Source of the DNA: Alisma plantago-aquatica
Lineage: Eukaryota > Streptophyta > Magnoliopsida > Alismatales > Alismataceae
Reading direction: 5' to 3'
Length of the DNA stretch: 64,000 nt
Assembly (NCBI GenBank): GCA_963693085.1
Contig: OY856411.1
Coordinates: 118,135,267-118,199,266 of the forward strand
The first letter of the stretch is position 1. Each line of letters opens with the position of its first letter. The notes under the pieces are model-generated. The model was given only the letters and a program-made list of their open reading frames with translations, had not been told where the DNA came from and did not search any database. This document shows, one piece after another, positions 63,670 through 64,000 of this stretch. A program made the translations under genes and the position numbers.

Positions 63670-64000
63670 ATGGAAGTTTCCTCAATAGCTGGACTTCTAG
63701 CACCGATGCAAGTCAAGCCTACGTTGATATAGCAGATCAAAGATGCACAACAAACGGATGATGCGGTACAGTTGATCAAATCAGAGTTTGGCAGCAAAAA
63801 GCATGATGGGTTTCATGAATCCGAGGATGGGCTAGTCTGCTATCGTGATAGGATGGTGGTTCCTGATGTTGATGAGCTGAGGAAGTTGGTGCTAGAAGAA
63901 GCACACACGTCGATGTACACTATGCATCCAGGTGTCACCAAGATGTACCATAGTCTGAAAGACTTGTATTGGTGGCCCGGATTGAAGAAGGATGTAGCTC
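63670..64000 (+). pseudogene. Element F integrase, N-terminal part (cut by window edge)
   Basis: Same frame after the TAG at 63667 and a second TAG near 63730. It reads QIKDAQQTDDAVQLIK, DGLVCYRDRMVVPDVDELRK, then EEAHTSMYTMHPGVTKMYHS and LKDLYWWPGLKKDVA, the His half of the HHCC zinc-binding domain. The Cys half and catalytic core lie beyond the window. Confidence 0.88.

Larger units (their letters stand above)
49004..64000 (+). mobile_element. Element F: Tekay/Del-like Ty3/gypsy retrotransposon (5' part)
   Basis: 5' LTR 49004-49729 plus 57731-60911, initiator-Met PBS at 60918, and gag-pol from 61039 through RT, RNase H and the start of integrase, running off the window. It is inserted in the 5' LTR of element E, and its own LTR is opened by the CACTA element G. 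The LTR (about 3.9 kb without G) is long, as in Tekay/Del-type elements. Gag and pol share one frame, broken mainly by point stops. Confidence 0.88.

Overview
The window is nuclear DNA of a flowering plant, almost certainly heterochromatin or an intergenic repeat cluster. This rests on plant-specific element families: Athila-type and Tekay/Del-type Ty3/gypsy, Ty1/copia with an initiator-Met tRNA primer site, CACTA with TNP2 transposase, and a Micron-like MITE in a TA microsatellite. Nothing in it fixes the species. I found no intact host gene, rRNA, tRNA or CRISPR array. Nearly every coding stretch is a transposable-element gene carrying stops or frameshifts. Letters A-G are my labels.

Left part (1-7028): remnant A, a decayed Ty3/gypsy element (gag zinc knuckle, protease, start of RT). 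Its RT gene is split by about 2 kb of foreign sequence (about 2461-4445) and resumes at 4449. About 2.4 kb follows with no recognisable gene.

Middle (7029-37660): an old Tekay/Del-like element B. Its 5' LTR (7029-7357 plus 19836-20541) is opened by a 12.5-kb Athila-like element C (7358-19835, + strand: LTR, tRNA-Asp PBS, gag, PR, RT, RH, INT, ATHILA ORF1-type ORF, PPT, LTR). B's internal region is 20544-25941. Its 3' LTR (25942-37660) holds a TA microsatellite that received a Micron-like MITE (26569-26984) and a Ty1/copia element D (27026-35211, - strand). B ends against an RNase H-like fragment (37661-37890), probably from a LINE or related gene.

Right part (38178-64000): E is an Athila-like element on the - strand (38178 to at least 49003). 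It has LTRs, a tRNA-Asp PBS and gag but no RT or integrase. In their place is one long decayed ORF joining an ATHILA ORF1-like region to two tandem Ulp1-like (C48) cysteine protease domains. Its 5' LTR is interrupted by a Tekay/Del-like element F (49004 to beyond the window). F's roughly 3.9-kb 5' LTR is itself opened by an 8-kb CACTA element G (49730-57730) carrying a TNP2 transposase pseudogene, a PTTA/TNPA-like gene remnant, a B3-like fragment and two long hairpins. F's gag-RT-RNase H follow, and the window ends in its integrase.

Insertion order read from nesting: C into B; the MITE and D into B's 3' LTR; F into E, then G into F. Two themes recur. Most in-frame stops in C, E, F and G look like CAG to TAG, CGA to TGA or CAA to TAA changes, as expected from deamination of methylated cytosines. 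Both Athila-like elements carry clusters of short dyad-symmetric GC-rich motifs in the LTR and again just upstream of the ORF1-type gene. The most unusual item is E, a polymerase-less element carrying a tandem pseudo-Ulp1/Ulp1 protease ORF.
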